Assembly: GCF_015356865.1 (NCBI RefSeq)
Contig: NZ_JAAFZA010000045.1
Span: forward strand, 1-55,840
Origin: Catenulispora pinisilvae
GTDB lineage: Bacteria; Actinomycetota; Actinomycetes; Streptomycetales; Catenulisporaceae
Direction of reading: 5' to 3'
DNA: 55,840 nt
Each line of letters starts with the position of its first letter. Positions within the stretch are counted from its first letter, which is position 1. Below the pieces are notes generated by a model. It was not told where the DNA came from and did no database searches. It saw only the letters and a program-made list of their open reading frames with translations. Of the stretch, positions 11,201 through 18,909 are shown in pieces. The position numbers were made by a program, and so were the translations under genes.

Positions 11201-12308
11201 TTCGGCAATCAGCGGCGACCAAGACCTGCGTGCACGGGACTACGACCCCGCAACCGGCCGTTTTGGCGGTCGCGACCCCATCGATATCCGCGTCAATGAT
11301 CCCTATGTGGCGCAGTACATCTACGCAGCCGATGCATCGACATATATCGACGATCCGTCAGGACTCTCGCCGACTCCAGAAAACGATACTGGCATAAGCG
11401 CACAAGACATCGCGGAGGAGCTGTTCGGGACGTTGCAAGATCTGGCAGAGAGTGCGAATGATTGCGACGGCATGGATGACGCCAACTTCTGGAAGGTGTA
11501 CTGCACCGGCCACGCGACGACCGTAATGACGATGGCGTGGCAGATCAACGAGCGGAACATGTCGAACTGGATCGACTCATCGTCCGATTCTCCCAGTAAT
11601 GTCGACGACCCATTGAACGTTTTGCTCTCCGGGAATCGCGTCACCACGCAGGCGTGCGATAACACTATTCCGAATGCCGCGAAGGATGATCCAAAATCGG
11701 GGCTCGAGAAGGATCGCGGGAATGGTATCGCGGACATCATAAACTGGGAGCCGGAAAAGGTTCAAATATGGGAAGTCAAACATTCGAACTCTAAGATCCC
11801 CGGGGTTATTGGTACGGCTAACGACGAGCTTCGCGTCGCGCCGGCGCAGATCGCCCGTTATGTGCAGAAGTTGCAGCTGAAGCTTCGCAATGATGGCGAT
11901 CCGCGGATGGTGGAAGCCGGCGATAACCTGAGGCCTGAGACAGCTCCAGACCTCTTCAACCCCGCAATGATGGTCGATATGTGGTCTTCTCCCATCGCGC
12001 AGGGGGTCATCGCCTATCATGAGCGGTTCAAGACGGATGATGAGAAAAGAGCTGGCGAGCCTGACCGGCAGCAGCAACCGCAAACGGTTCCCGCCGGCTG
12101 TACGTCGCCGATAGCAATGGGCGGGGGGAAGGGCTTGGGTGCGGTAGGGCCCTACGCTGATTCTGCTCTGGCCGCCGCTTGCCCGCCGGGCTACATTTGG
12201 GCGGGTGGTGGGATCGTGAACCCGGTCTTGCCCGGCCAGCAGGTTCCGGCTCCTGAGCCCGTCGAACCACCTATATTCGTAGGGGGTCCTGTCTTCGGGA
12301 TGCCCTAG
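5235..12308 (+). CDS. Secreted Rhs/YD-repeat toxin with C-terminal PD-(D/E)xK-like nuclease
   Basis: 2357 residues from ATG 5235, chosen because it begins a Sec signal peptide (MLRQKVKRLTIAALTSLA, then cleavage near ASA-DVG). The frame is open further upstream. Residues ~35-430 form a surface region. A cysteine-containing CTCEDQQYAGDPVNTATG then begins the Rhs section. Dozens of YD repeats (patterns like YDADGN, TDPLGN) run from ~650 to ~1960 and should build the beta-cocoon that encloses the toxin. The core ends with the signature YDPATGRFGGRDPIDI, then DDPSGLSP near residue 2040. The variable tip holds GIADIINWEPEKVQIWEVKH, an Asp...Glu-x-Lys pattern of PD-(D/E)xK nucleases, so DNA or RNA cleavage in a competitor is the likely action. 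A Pro/Gly-rich tail follows the nuclease, unusual because the toxin domain is normally last. Confidence 0.88.
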   Translation: MLRQKVKRLTIAALTSLAVAASAVTVGGAASADVGASVAAGHHGGGPRPIAWLPSSPRRVDPPPKPVTLKERRAQVAADQTAMGPGGSLVAGERANLKPLVSSKSVTPPVPVYAAPAVAAREPKVPTSGVRYRGGGASGRVIPLNGIDQKTKATAATGPALGTVAVDPKNTTPGSGLSGETPSWGVTVTWTDPSVTGILISLYSPTGTYIFGECAYPQPSSTSADVTIYSDGQGGASSAVQLGVSFYATVAVANGSGCEYIGPAVTTASSPAGYRIPPVPVQTPTPIAAPFEYAPGYTSWFAGFTTSADVLDGTLGYHVEVVRASDGVTVFSDTALRTPSGSGSFTWGCVSGANSLPGTAVSCLVWYGDPGTDPNTAVLKVGVQYYLKVYKYRFDGSQSTEAAGAPIAAVYTPGLPASLMGQCTCEDQQYAGDPVNTATGVVTEQATDASVPGPGMPFSLARSYRSDATNTTGLLGQGWRLPFEASVSVNATSGAVTLIDGDGAQVMFTKNPDGSYTGPVPVRYTLAAVAGGGFTVTALDNSVRTFDASGRLTSMVDVSGKGLILGYTTGVLSSVTDAAGRAAALTVYPAGDPAAGLLEQVTLADGRSVSYSYTNRQLTGVKDVTGGLTQYSYDAGGRLAKVTDPKQQVIEQNTYDQTTGRITQQIDASNQTWKFAWTPTPNAPAGSGESDVTDPANGIWTDVYSAGVLMGHYNPYFNGSARTVDQNLDISGLRDGNGTTVNYTYFPDGDVETETDPVSGAIESWTYDAPGLVHSHTAPFRGNTTIDDHDPATHLLTNEIDPLGSKTSYTYNAAGQVLTKTLPLGNVAGATAVTQALYTTTNTYDSSGNLLSSTDGLGNKTSYTYYPTGQVETTTDPRGNVAGANPAKFTTSYTYDAAGRVLTTTDPDGNVTTNHYDADGNRDWSEDGLNQRTLYTYDASNRLTDTVDPSGAKTHTDYYDNGQVKDTIDGNDHETSYTYDSANRLASTVAARGNLPTTDPNYSPPANYTTTYSYDGNGNQILVTDPLGNATRTEYDADNRPWRVTDPVGTVSSSAGAAVPGHQKVTKYDANGNTIEVDTPTGDGTTNAVTTTHYDLDNRVDYMVEPRGNLTSTPDMTYATHFSYDADGNKISQTLPMGEQTQWVYDADNRQVQTIDPRGTANNNALAAQYTTTNVYDPAGHLIQTTDGTGAVTQYGFDGAGNKTSKVDPRGQLSGNTPADYTTVYGYDADNRQVSVLAPKTASVPNPVAAVTTYDAAGNVVAVADAAGNTTTFGYDQAHQKTSMTTPRGFKGLAQAGDPNYTTTYGFDPDGNQITVTDPETAQVPSPKPTTTAFDADNHARTVTDPLGNQTTTDYNSLGQLDWTKDALQGQTKYGYDTAGNQTSVTTPRGNTTATPDPKYTTASVFDLAGHKVSQTTPQGDKTTWAFDKDGRVSSTIDPRGYAAGVSDPTVYQTTYSYDAAGNQSAITDPLKNTTATTYDADNRVIAATDALKKSTTTYAYWPNGAVETVTDPLQHATSYTYDQVGNLTTRVDANTHTTTYGFDSARKLRQVTDPSGHGTTYVYDADGNLATTTDARGTTSTVTTDARELATGITYSDTTPAVTFTYDSDHQQVGITDATGTRTETYDQDGHLRTASIPGAANPFAYNYDADGNITSRQYPDGETAAYTYNPDEQMATQAADGTTSTYSYDPAGHYTGYVAPNSAGAPIAAETRTYDAAGNLASIGTANAGGTVSSWAVTRDADNRPTGITATRTGQATTSKGYTYDLDGRLQSESCTAATASLDCPAGSQNTAWTYDNVGNRLTQTTGGTVTNYNYNNLDELTTSTTGGTTTTYSYDTDGNLTGDGTSAYTYDANNHLTGVTTGSTTAAFTLDAQGNRTAITTGSNTQNLIWDPNSPLPQLAYQTGPAGDLGDYHYDPTGTPQSIKTATGNLFLAHDDQGSVTDLIDQNGTLQAQYAYTAFGIESPSSTSNQADLASNPFGYTGQLNDSAISGDQDLRARDYDPATGRFGGRDPIDIRVNDPYVAQYIYAADASTYIDDPSGLSPTPENDTGISAQDIAEELFGTLQDLAESANDCDGMDDANFWKVYCTGHATTVMTMAWQINERNMSNWIDSSSDSPSNVDDPLNVLLSGNRVTTQACDNTIPNAAKDDPKSGLEKDRGNGIADIINWEPEKVQIWEVKHSNSKIPGVIGTANDELRVAPAQIARYVQKLQLKLRNDGDPRMVEAGDNLRPETAPDLFNPAMMVDMWSSPIAQGVIAYHERFKTDDEKRAGEPDRQQQPQTVPAGCTSPIAMGGGKGLGAVGPYADSALAAACPPGYIWAGGGIVNPVLPGQQVPAPEPVEPPIFVGGPVFGMP

Positions 12309-12341
12309 GCATCTGGAAGGCTGTCTTCTTGAACTAGATAT

Positions 12342-12388
12342 TCGAGGTGTTTTATGGGCCGGGTTATCGGTCCCATAAAACACCTCGA
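12342..12388 (+). terminator. Long hairpin between Rhs toxin and immunity gene
   Basis: Perfect 17-bp inverted repeat: TCGAGGTGTTTTATGGG at 12342-12358 and its complement at 12372-12388, with a 13-nt loop. It starts 33 bp after the toxin stop and ends 54 bp before the next start. No T-tract follows, so attenuator, RNA-processing site or terminator are all possible. Confidence 0.6.
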
Positions 12389-12442
12389 TTCAACCTCCCC
12401 AACGATACGCGCAGATGTCACTCTGAATCTGGAGACCGGTCG

Positions 12443-13249
12443 GTGAAGAAATTTGTACTTGAGTTGTCAATTGGACCTCTCACGCCCGAATCGAAGGGGG
12501 AAGTAGCGCGATACTGGTTGGACGGTGCCCTGAGCAAGCTCCGCCCCGAAATGATTGCCAGACTGGACTCGCAGTCGCCGATTCCATCGACAGATCAACC
12601 GCTACCGGAGATGTTTGTCGGTGGGAGCCTCGCGCTGATCACCTGGAAGCCGAGACGTGGAGGAAGAGGTGACGGGATCACAAGATACTCGACCGCGCAG
12701 TGGAAGAAATTCATGACAGGGCTTGATGATGACTATATGCACGCCTCGCTTGCGGCATACGCGATCAGTAGTCCGACTACAGTTTCGTCACCCTATTTCG
12801 AGGTCAAGGCGCAGGCGATTCCAGAAGAGCCTGATTGGGTCCACTTGGTTGTCGCAACGACGGTTGAGGAATTCAATTACGAGAACGAATCGCAGCTCTG
12901 GATTGACTTTTGCTTCGATGCCGCAAATGCTCTGAGTCCGATCTTTGGTCATTCGACAGACGATTCTGAGGATCTGCGAACGATGCAAGAGCGAGAGCTT
13001 AGATGGTTCCCGTTTGAGACGATCCCGAACGGACACGTCAAACTTCGTGGCGAGTCGTGGATAACGGTGATCCCCAAAAGTCTGGTATCGCGGCTCGGCG
13101 GAGTTAATGGAATTCGAGAGTCTGGTGCGTTTTACGACGTTCGGGAGCTTGCGGGAGGAGGAGCCGTCGTCCAGGCTTCTCGATACTTAGAGGAATATCC
13201 TCAAGTGCGTGCACGGATTCGCGAGGTTCTTCGACCGGTTTTGATCTAG
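12443..13249 (+). CDS. Putative immunity protein for the Rhs nuclease
   Basis: 268 residues from GTG 12443, which has GGAG about 8 nt upstream. The frame is open from 12347, but that would run through the hairpin. It begins VKKFVLELSIGPL and has no signal peptide or membrane segment, so it should be cytoplasmic. It is rich in Trp and acidic residues (e.g. DWVHLVVATTVEEF, ESQLWIDFCFDAAN). No family is recognised with confidence. Function is inferred from its place directly after a toxin tip and its lower GC. An IS256 fragment begins almost at its stop codon, so the original 3' end may have been altered. Confidence 0.55.
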   Translation: MKKFVLELSIGPLTPESKGEVARYWLDGALSKLRPEMIARLDSQSPIPSTDQPLPEMFVGGSLALITWKPRRGGRGDGITRYSTAQWKKFMTGLDDDYMHASLAAYAISSPTTVSSPYFEVKAQAIPEEPDWVHLVVATTVEEFNYENESQLWIDFCFDAANALSPIFGHSTDDSEDLRTMQERELRWFPFETIPNGHVKLRGESWITVIPKSLVSRLGGVNGIRESGAFYDVRELAGGGAVVQASRYLEEYPQVRARIREVLRPVLI

Positions 13250-13250
13250 C

Positions 13251-13798
13251 GCGAAGAACGAGATCGGGGCACGCAAGCGGTTCTCCTCGGCGATCCTGTC
13301 ACCGTGGGTGCGCAAGACACCGAAGATCTCTGAGATGCTGCCGCTGCTGTATCTGCACGGACTGTCCACCGGGGACTTCGTGCCGGTGCTGGAGCAGTTC
13401 TTGGGCTCGACGGCCGGGCTGTCGCCGTCCACGCCCAGCCGCCTGACCGCGCAGTGGTCCGAGGACCACCAGCCGATTCAGCGGCGGTGGCCTGTCCGGG
13501 CTGGACTCCGTCTACGTCTGGGCTGAGGGGTGCACCTGAAGGTGCGTCTGGATGGGGCCAACGCGTGCGTGCTGATCATGTTCGGTGTCCGCGCCGACGG
13601 CAGCACACAGCTGGTAGCCCTTGATGAGGGCTACCGGGAGTCCGGTGGGTCGTGGGCGAACCTGCTGCGTGACCGCGAACGACGCGGGATGCGAGCCCCG
13701 CTGCTCGCGGTCGGTGACGGAGCAATGGTGTTCTGGAAGGCGCTCCGCGAGGCTTCTCCCGACACTCGCGGGCAGAAGTGCTGGATTCACAAAACGGT
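13251..13798 (+). pseudogene. IS256-family (mutator) transposase fragment
   Basis: Pieces in two frames match an IS256 transposase. KTPKISEMLPLLYLHGLSTG and a DFVPVLEQFLG segment come first. After a frameshift near 13500, LVALDEGYRESGGSWANLL and APLLAVGDGAMVFWKALREA follow, then CWIHKT at 13782-13793. The remainder is replaced at 13799 by the end of an IS3-like element. Both N- and C-terminal parts are missing, so it is inactive. Confidence 0.85.
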
Positions 13799-13865
13799 TG
13801 ATGTGCCCTGGGTTTGGGACAGTTGGGATGCTGGACAGTTGTTGATACAGCACCCTGGGAGGGAT

Positions 13866-14569
13866 CTGTGCAGGGCCGGGGTGCGCTCAAGCGCGAGCTG
13901 GTCGCGTGTCTGCGCACCGGCCGGGCGCTGCGGGTGCCGCGGGCCCGGTCCAAGCGCAAGGCGTGGGCGCACGTCACACCCGAGGTGATGATCAGCGAAC
14001 GGCCGGCCGAGGCCGAAAACCGTGCCGTGCCAGGGCACTGGGAAGGCGACCTGCTGATCGGGCTTGAACGCTCGGCGATCGGCACCCTGGTCGAGCGCAC
14101 CACCAGGTACACGATGCTGGTCCACCTGCCCCGCCAGGACGGCTTCGGGACCGTCCCGCGCACCAAGAACGGACCGCCGCTGGCCGACTACGGCGCCGTG
14201 ACAATGAAGCACGCGCTCACTGCCACCATCGGCACTCTGCCCGAGCAGCTGCTGCGGTCGCTGACCTGGGACTGCGGCAAGGAGCTGTCGGCCCACGCCC
14301 AGTTCACGATCGAGACCGGCATCCCGGTGTACTTCGCCGACCCGCACAGTCCCTGGCAGCGCGGCACGAATGAGAACACGAACGGCCTACTGCGCCAGTA
14401 CTTCCCGAAGGGCACGGATCTGTCCCGCTGGAGCGCCGAGGAGATCGCAGCGGTAGCCGCCACCCTCAACAGCCGACCCCGCAAAATCCCCGGCTGGAAG
14501 ACACCCGCCGAGGCCCTGAACGATCACCTACTATCGATCCAACAAGCCGGTGTTGCGTCCACTGGTTGA
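13866..14569 (+). pseudogene. IS30-family transposase, N-terminus missing
   Basis: The recognisable part starts at GRGALKRELVACLRTGRA. It contains the IS30 DDE core: first Asp in GHWEGDLLIG, second in LTWDCGKELS, then DPHSPWQRGTNENTNGLLR with the catalytic Glu, and FPKGTDLSRW. The stop at 14569 overlaps the resumption of IS3 sequence. The HTH N-terminal domain (~150 residues) is absent, so it is probably inactive although the catalytic residues are kept. Confidence 0.85.
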
Positions 14570-14864
14570 GTCCGGCCAGTTCACATCCTGGGCCTTCACC
14601 AAACGTGCGCGCGACTCGGGCCTGGTGCCATCCATGGGCTCGGTCGGTGACTGCTACGACAACGCGCTGATGGAGTCGTTCTGGGGGCGGACGCAGACTG
14701 AACTGCTGAACCGACAGCGTTGGCGAACCCGCCTGGAGCTCGCCAACGTGATCTTCGAATACCTGGAGATCTTCCACAACCGCCAGCGAAGACACTCCGC
14801 ACTCGGCATGCTCAGCCCCATCGAGTACGAACTACTGACATCGACGATCCAGTCAGTAGCCTAG
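14565..14864 (+). pseudogene. IS3-family OrfB C-terminal fragment
   Basis: Begins in mid-domain at VESGQFTSWAFTKRARDSG and runs through the IS3 signature SMGSVGDCYDNALMESFWG, with the catalytic Glu, to RRHSALGMLSPIEYE. About 100 residues of a ~280-residue protein remain. It ends 39 bp before the right inverted repeat. Confidence 0.85.
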
Positions 14865-14903
14865 AAACCAGCAACTCGACTCGACCAAACCCGGGGCACA
14901 TCA

Positions 14904-15138
14904 CCGACTTCGATGCCGAGCTATGGCGCCAGTGGACGATGGGTTCGCCGTTCACGCTGCACGCACAGGCCGGTGATCTGCTGGGTGACCGGGCTCGTGA
15001 ACTGCTCAACCGGCGGGAGAAAGGCGCCACGCAGGAGCAGCGCGAGAGCGCGATAGCCGACCTGCGGACGTTGGTTTCCGCCTGCGAAGGGCCCACTGGG
15101 GTCTTCGGTGATCTCTGCGATGACCTCAGCGAGGCATT
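14904..15138 (+). other. Unidentified coding remnant between two IS elements
   Basis: One frame reads ITDFDAELWRQWTMGSPFTL, then a Leu/Arg/Glu-rich helical stretch (GDRARELLNRREKGATQEQ) to LSEALWLFE. It looks like genuine protein, but both ends are cut by IS sequence. No family is recognised and it has no start of its own. Confidence 0.35.
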
Positions 15139-15166
15139 GTGGCTCTTCGAAGTTGAGCGTGCTTGG

Positions 15167-16528
15167 TCATCGTGGGGCTCTGGGCTGGGCGTGACGGCCG
15201 CTGGTCTGAGCCGTGAGGTGGCCGCGGGCGCGGCGGGTGGTGGCACAGCGGGCTCTGAGCCGCTGGTTGGCGGGGTTGCGGTAGCCGTAGGCGCAACGGG
15301 CGTCGGTCTTGATCGCGCGGTTTATGCCCTCGGAGGCGGCGTTGGTGATGCCGGTGGCGATCCCGGCGAGGATCTGCGGCCACCAGGTGGAGACCGTGGT
15401 TGCCAGGCGCACCATCTCTGGCAGTCCGGATGCGGCGGCGTTCTCGTAGAACCGGGTCAGCAGCCTGCCGATCTGCTCGCGGGTGGGGTTAGTGCCATGC
15501 AGGTCCAGCAGGTCGCGCAGGTCCTCCTTGACGTTCCAGGCCACAAGGATCGGCGCTCCGATTTGCTTCGGGAGGTCTTCCAGATCCGCGACCATGGGGT
15601 CGAGATGTTCGGCGTGCATCTCGGAGGCCGCGCGCGTAAGCCTGTTTCGCAGTTCCCATTCGCGATTGCCCTTGCGTCCGCGCCGGCCCCGGGTCTGGAG
15701 CGTGACACGACGACGGACCTCGGTGACCGCGGCGTTGGCCAGTTGCGCGACGTGGAACAGATCCACAACCAGCGTCGCGTGCGGCAGACTGTCGCGGACT
15801 GCAGCTTTGAACACGGTGCACATGTCGATCGCCACGACGCGGACCCCGGCCCGCCAAGCGGCGGATTACCGGGCGAACCACTGGTTGACCGAAGTCGCAT
15901 TGCGTCCCTCGACCTGCCCGAGCAGCCCGGCGCCGCCGGTTAGATCAACCATGCCGATGTGCCACCGGTCGGTGGCTACTTCCCACACGTCACCGCCATC
16001 GGGCCCTTCGACGAGCCGGAACCGCGCCTTGCCGCGGCGAGTCTCGTCGATCCCCAGATGCTCCACGGGCGGCGTCGTTTCCGGAAGCACATCCATGGCC
16101 ACCTGCGTGAACGCCGCGTTCGCGACCGGCCAGGACACCTCGTGGTCCCGTGCGGCCTGCACCACAGTGCGGCCGCCGTTCGCGACCGACTCCCCGATCG
16201 CGATTCGCAGCCTGGTCGTCAGCCGGGACCGCGGCGGGATCGTCGGTAGGGCTTCGGTGAACGTCCTGCGTCGGCAGGAGGGGTTCTGACACCGCCAGCG
16301 CCGTTTGCTCCACCGCAGGTCGGTACGCTGCCCGGCTACTGGCAGATCCCTGGGCCGGGTTACCACCCACGAGTGCGGATGTTCCGAACGCACACCGCAC
16401 GCAGGGCAGCATCGAGCCTGCTCATCAGCGGTGACCAGGGCCAGTATCGGGATGTCGTCCTCGGCGACGTCGACGCCGACCACCTCCACCCCGCCCAGGC
16501 CGAACAGTCGGGTCGTATCGTTGGACAA
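15167..16528 (-). pseudogene. ISL3-family transposase interrupted by an in-frame stop
   Basis: Residues 1-220 carry the ISL3 zinc-finger region (CCPACGVRSEH ... CQNPSCRRRTF) and the first catalytic Asp in LGIDETRRGKARF. After TAA at 15866-15868 the same frame continues with VVAIDMCTVFKAAV, ATLVVDLFHVAQLAN and the C-terminal SEGINRAIKTDARCAYGYRN. The two halves are exactly in register, so a single nonsense codon splits an otherwise ~450-residue protein. Readthrough is possible but inactivation is more likely. Confidence 0.85.
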
Positions 16529-16635
16529 GCCCGTGGCCCTCCTTGTGATCCTTCAAGCTTCGCAACTCGAATGATCACCGAGCGCCACGGGCGCCTCGCA
16601 TCCATCAAGGTCCTGATTTTGATGCCTGGTTGCGT

Positions 16636-17328
16636 TCAGCTGGTCATTCGAGCATGCAGGGCGGCGATTTCGGCTTCAGACAAGCCGTTCTCCAACAGGA
16701 AGTCGGGCATCGCCAAAGACGCGATCGTCGAGGTGAGCGATGCTTCGATGGTGGTGTGATGGTTCGCTAGGATCTCCGTCACCGCGACAAGCTGGTCGCG
16801 GGCGCCGAGCTCGTCATACCGCTGTTTCATCCGGTCGTAAGTGAGCAGGTAGTCGGCGATGATTTCCTCTGCCGTCGCTCCGGCCAGTATGAGCAGTACC
16901 AGCGCGAGCAGCCCGGTCCGGTCCTTACCGCCCGCGCAGTGGAACACCACGCAGCCGGGCGCGGCGTCGGCGATCGCCCGTGCTGCGGCTGTCACAGGCT
17001 CCGGATGCTCGGCCAGCAGCGCCGGGAAGTACAACGGTGAAGCCAAGTTGTCGATCTTCGACCAGCGCTCATAGAACGGGGTGCCGACCGGATCCAACGG
17101 CACCCGTACGGTGGTGATCCCTGCTGGCCTCAGCGCGGCGTCCGGGCAGCACTCATCGGCATGGCGCAGATCGACGACGGTGCGGACCCCATACGCCCAC
17201 GCCGCCGCCCACCCGGCCTCGCTCAAGCGCGTGGGGGCCTCCATGCGCACGACGGCACCCGGTCTGACCTGCCCCAGCCCGCCCAAATCCCGAACATTGA
17301 CACTGCGCCTGCCGACAATGTCGTCCAT
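16636..17328 (-). CDS. Protein tyrosine phosphatase (Y_phosphatase3-like)
   Basis: 230 residues. The family N-terminal signature NVRDLGGL is present, then TVVDLRHADEC, and the catalytic P-loop HCAGGKDRTG (Cys nucleophile, Arg phosphate ligand) near residue 145. Such cytoplasmic enzymes dephosphorylate phosphotyrosine or phosphoinositides. The first codons (start 17328) lie inside the terminal inverted repeat of the adjacent IS, so the original N-terminus has been replaced by IS-encoded residues (MDDIVGRRS). No ribosome-binding site is evident, so expression is uncertain. A longer open frame through the IS is an artefact. Confidence 0.8.
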   Translation of the reverse strand: MDDIVGRRSVNVRDLGGLGQVRPGAVVRMEAPTRLSEAGWAAAWAYGVRTVVDLRHADECCPDAALRPAGITTVRVPLDPVGTPFYERWSKIDNLASPLYFPALLAEHPEPVTAAARAIADAAPGCVVFHCAGGKDRTGLLALVLLILAGATAEEIIADYLLTYDRMKQRYDELGARDQLVAVTEILANHHTTIEASLTSTIASLAMPDFLLENGLSEAEIAALHARMTS

Positions 17329-18556
17329 GCAGGTCAGGCGGCATGTCGGTACTCGTGGATGCTGCCGCCGAGTCGGTCGTGTCGGCGGATGTCGAGGTCG
17401 GTGATGTGCTGTGGATCGGCGATCGGGGTGGGCACTGCACGTAGTGGTGCGGCCTGCCGCATCGCTTGGTGAGCGCGGTGGCTGTTGTAATGCGTTTCGT
17501 ACTCGTGCAGGGCGTGCTGCAGGTGAGGCTGGTTCCAGATCAAGGTGCGGTCCAGCAGCTCGCGGCGGCAGGTCTGCACCCACCGCTCCATGACCGAGTT
17601 CATCCGCGGCATGCGGATGCCGCTGAGCACGACCTGGATCCCGGCCTGTGCGAGGATCTCGTCGAACAGCGGTGGGAACTTCGCGTCCCGGTCCCGGATC
17701 AGATACTTGACTGCGGCTCCGGCATCTTCCAAGTCCATGACCAAGTTCCGTGCCGCTTGCGCGACCCAGGCAGCAGTGGGATGGGCCGTAGTGCCCAGCA
17801 CGCGGACCCGCCGGGTGGCGTGCTCGATGACGGCAAGGACGTACTGCCGCTGCCCGGTCAGCGTCACGGTCTCGATGAAGTCGCATGCCAGCAGTGCGTC
17901 GGCCTGGCTGCGCAGGAAGTCGGCCCATGTCGTGGCCGTGCGCTCGGGTGCTGGGTTGATGCCCTCGTCCTTGAGGATCTCCCAGACGGTCGAGGCCGCG
18001 ACCTTGATGCCCAGCGTGGCCAGCTCGCCGTGCACTCGGCGATAACCCCAACTCGGGTTCTCCCGGACCAGGCGCAGCACCAGCCGCCGGATCGAGGCGA
18101 CCGTACGCGGGCGCCCGGTTCGCTTGGGCCGACACGTTATCGCGTGGCGCTGGCGCATCAGATCGCGGTGCCATCGCAGGACCGTGTCCGGGCTGACGAT
18201 CAAGTGCAGCCGACGCAACGAGGCACGAGATAGAGGTTGCAGGAGCGCTGCGAGGAAGGCCCGGTCTGCGGGGGCAAACCTGGCCCGTGCTGGGCCGAGT
18301 TGCCGCTGCAGGACCGCGAGCTGATGGCGCAGGGCCAAGATCTGCGCGTCCTTGTCCCGGTCGCTCATCGGCAGCAGCCGCAACGCGGCGAAGGCGTTGG
18401 TCACGGCGAGATAGGTCAGACGAAGCAGCACAACCGGCCATCATGCCCGAGACTCTGCCGAGACCACAGCACGAGATTCGGTGCCGGGCCGACAACCTCC
18501 ATACCAAGCCTGCATATGCAGTTGACCTGCACGGACGAGGAATTCGGCAGGCGCAG
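17303..18556 (-). mobile_element. Complete rve-type insertion sequence with 34-bp terminal repeats
   Basis: The ends 17303-17336 and 18523-18556 are inverted copies. The inner 16 bp (TCGTCCATGCAGGTCA on the left) match at 15 of 16 positions, and the outer CTGCGCCTGCCGA matches perfectly. The same end pattern occurs at 22631-22664. No target-site duplication is visible. Confidence 0.75.
17334..18431 (-). CDS. IS transposase, rve/DDE family
   Basis: 365 residues, intact. The N-terminal DAQILALRHQLAVLQRQLG helix marks the family. The catalytic residues lie in LLACDFIETVTL (Asp), [14 protein letters not shown] (Asp) and RMNSVMERWVQTCR (Glu). The C-terminus is DRLGGSIHEYRHAA. It shares architecture with the copy at 1864-2931 but is clearly divergent in sequence, so it represents a separate arrival. 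Confidence 0.9.
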   Translation of the reverse strand: MLLRLTYLAVTNAFAALRLLPMSDRDKDAQILALRHQLAVLQRQLGPARARFAPADRAFLAALLQPLSRASLRRLHLIVSPDTVLRWHRDLMRQRHAITCRPKRTGRPRTVASIRRLVLRLVRENPSWGYRRVHGELATLGIKVAASTVWEILKDEGINPAPERTATTWADFLRSQADALLACDFIETVTLTGQRQYVLAVIEHATRRVRVLGTTAHPTAAWVAQAARNLVMDLEDAGAAVKYLIRDRDAKFPPLFDEILAQAGIQVVLSGIRMPRMNSVMERWVQTCRRELLDRTLIWNQPHLQHALHEYETHYNSHRAHQAMRQAAPLRAVPTPIADPQHITDLDIRRHDRLGGSIHEYRHAA

Positions 18557-18909
18557 GGCCGGTCCGCTATCTGGTCGGCGCCCGAACCAGGACCTGTCTG
18601 TAAGTGGACGCTTGGACGATCCGCTCTGAAATCAACTGCAATCGTATGGATTGTGGCCGGAGGCAAGAACCTGCGGGGACACGGGCGTCGGGGGCTGGCG
18701 CACTCGGCAGCAAGTACTCGACGCCGTTGCCGGGATCCAGTCACCGCCCCGCCGAACCCTTTCGGCAGTCGATGACGGCGGCTTTCAGCGCCTTGTCCCC
18801 CTGGAACGGGTTGCGAGTCCGGTAGTCAGATCCTCGTGCTGGGCGAACAGCAAATCGGCGCTACGGCGAGAACAGGGGTCATTGCCGACAACCTCCTGTC
18901 GGGCGACGG
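18557..18909. other. Gene-free spacer
   Basis: About 350 bp between the IS and the membrane-protein gene. Short open frames here have no family resemblance, and no hairpin or RNA gene was recognised. Confidence 0.5.

Larger units (their letters stand above)
13799..14903 (+). mobile_element. Composite IS: IS3-type ends enclosing an IS30 fragment
   Basis: TGATGTGCCCTGGGTTTGG at 13799-13817 is repeated inverted at 14885-14903 with one mismatch, and similarity continues inward for ~20 bp. Between these IS3-type ends lie an N-terminally cut IS30 transposase and only the last part of an IS3 OrfB. An IS30 therefore seems to have replaced most of the IS3 interior. No target duplication was seen. Confidence 0.65.

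Noticed and set aside
14720..15943. 407-residue plus-strand frame
   Set aside because: It merges an IS3 shadow, an unidentified remnant and the antisense of the ISL3 transposase. Only 14904-15138 looks like protein.
16636..18744. 702-residue open frame spanning phosphatase and IS
   Set aside because: The upstream two-thirds is an off-frame reading of the intact IS transposase gene. Real homology begins at 17328.
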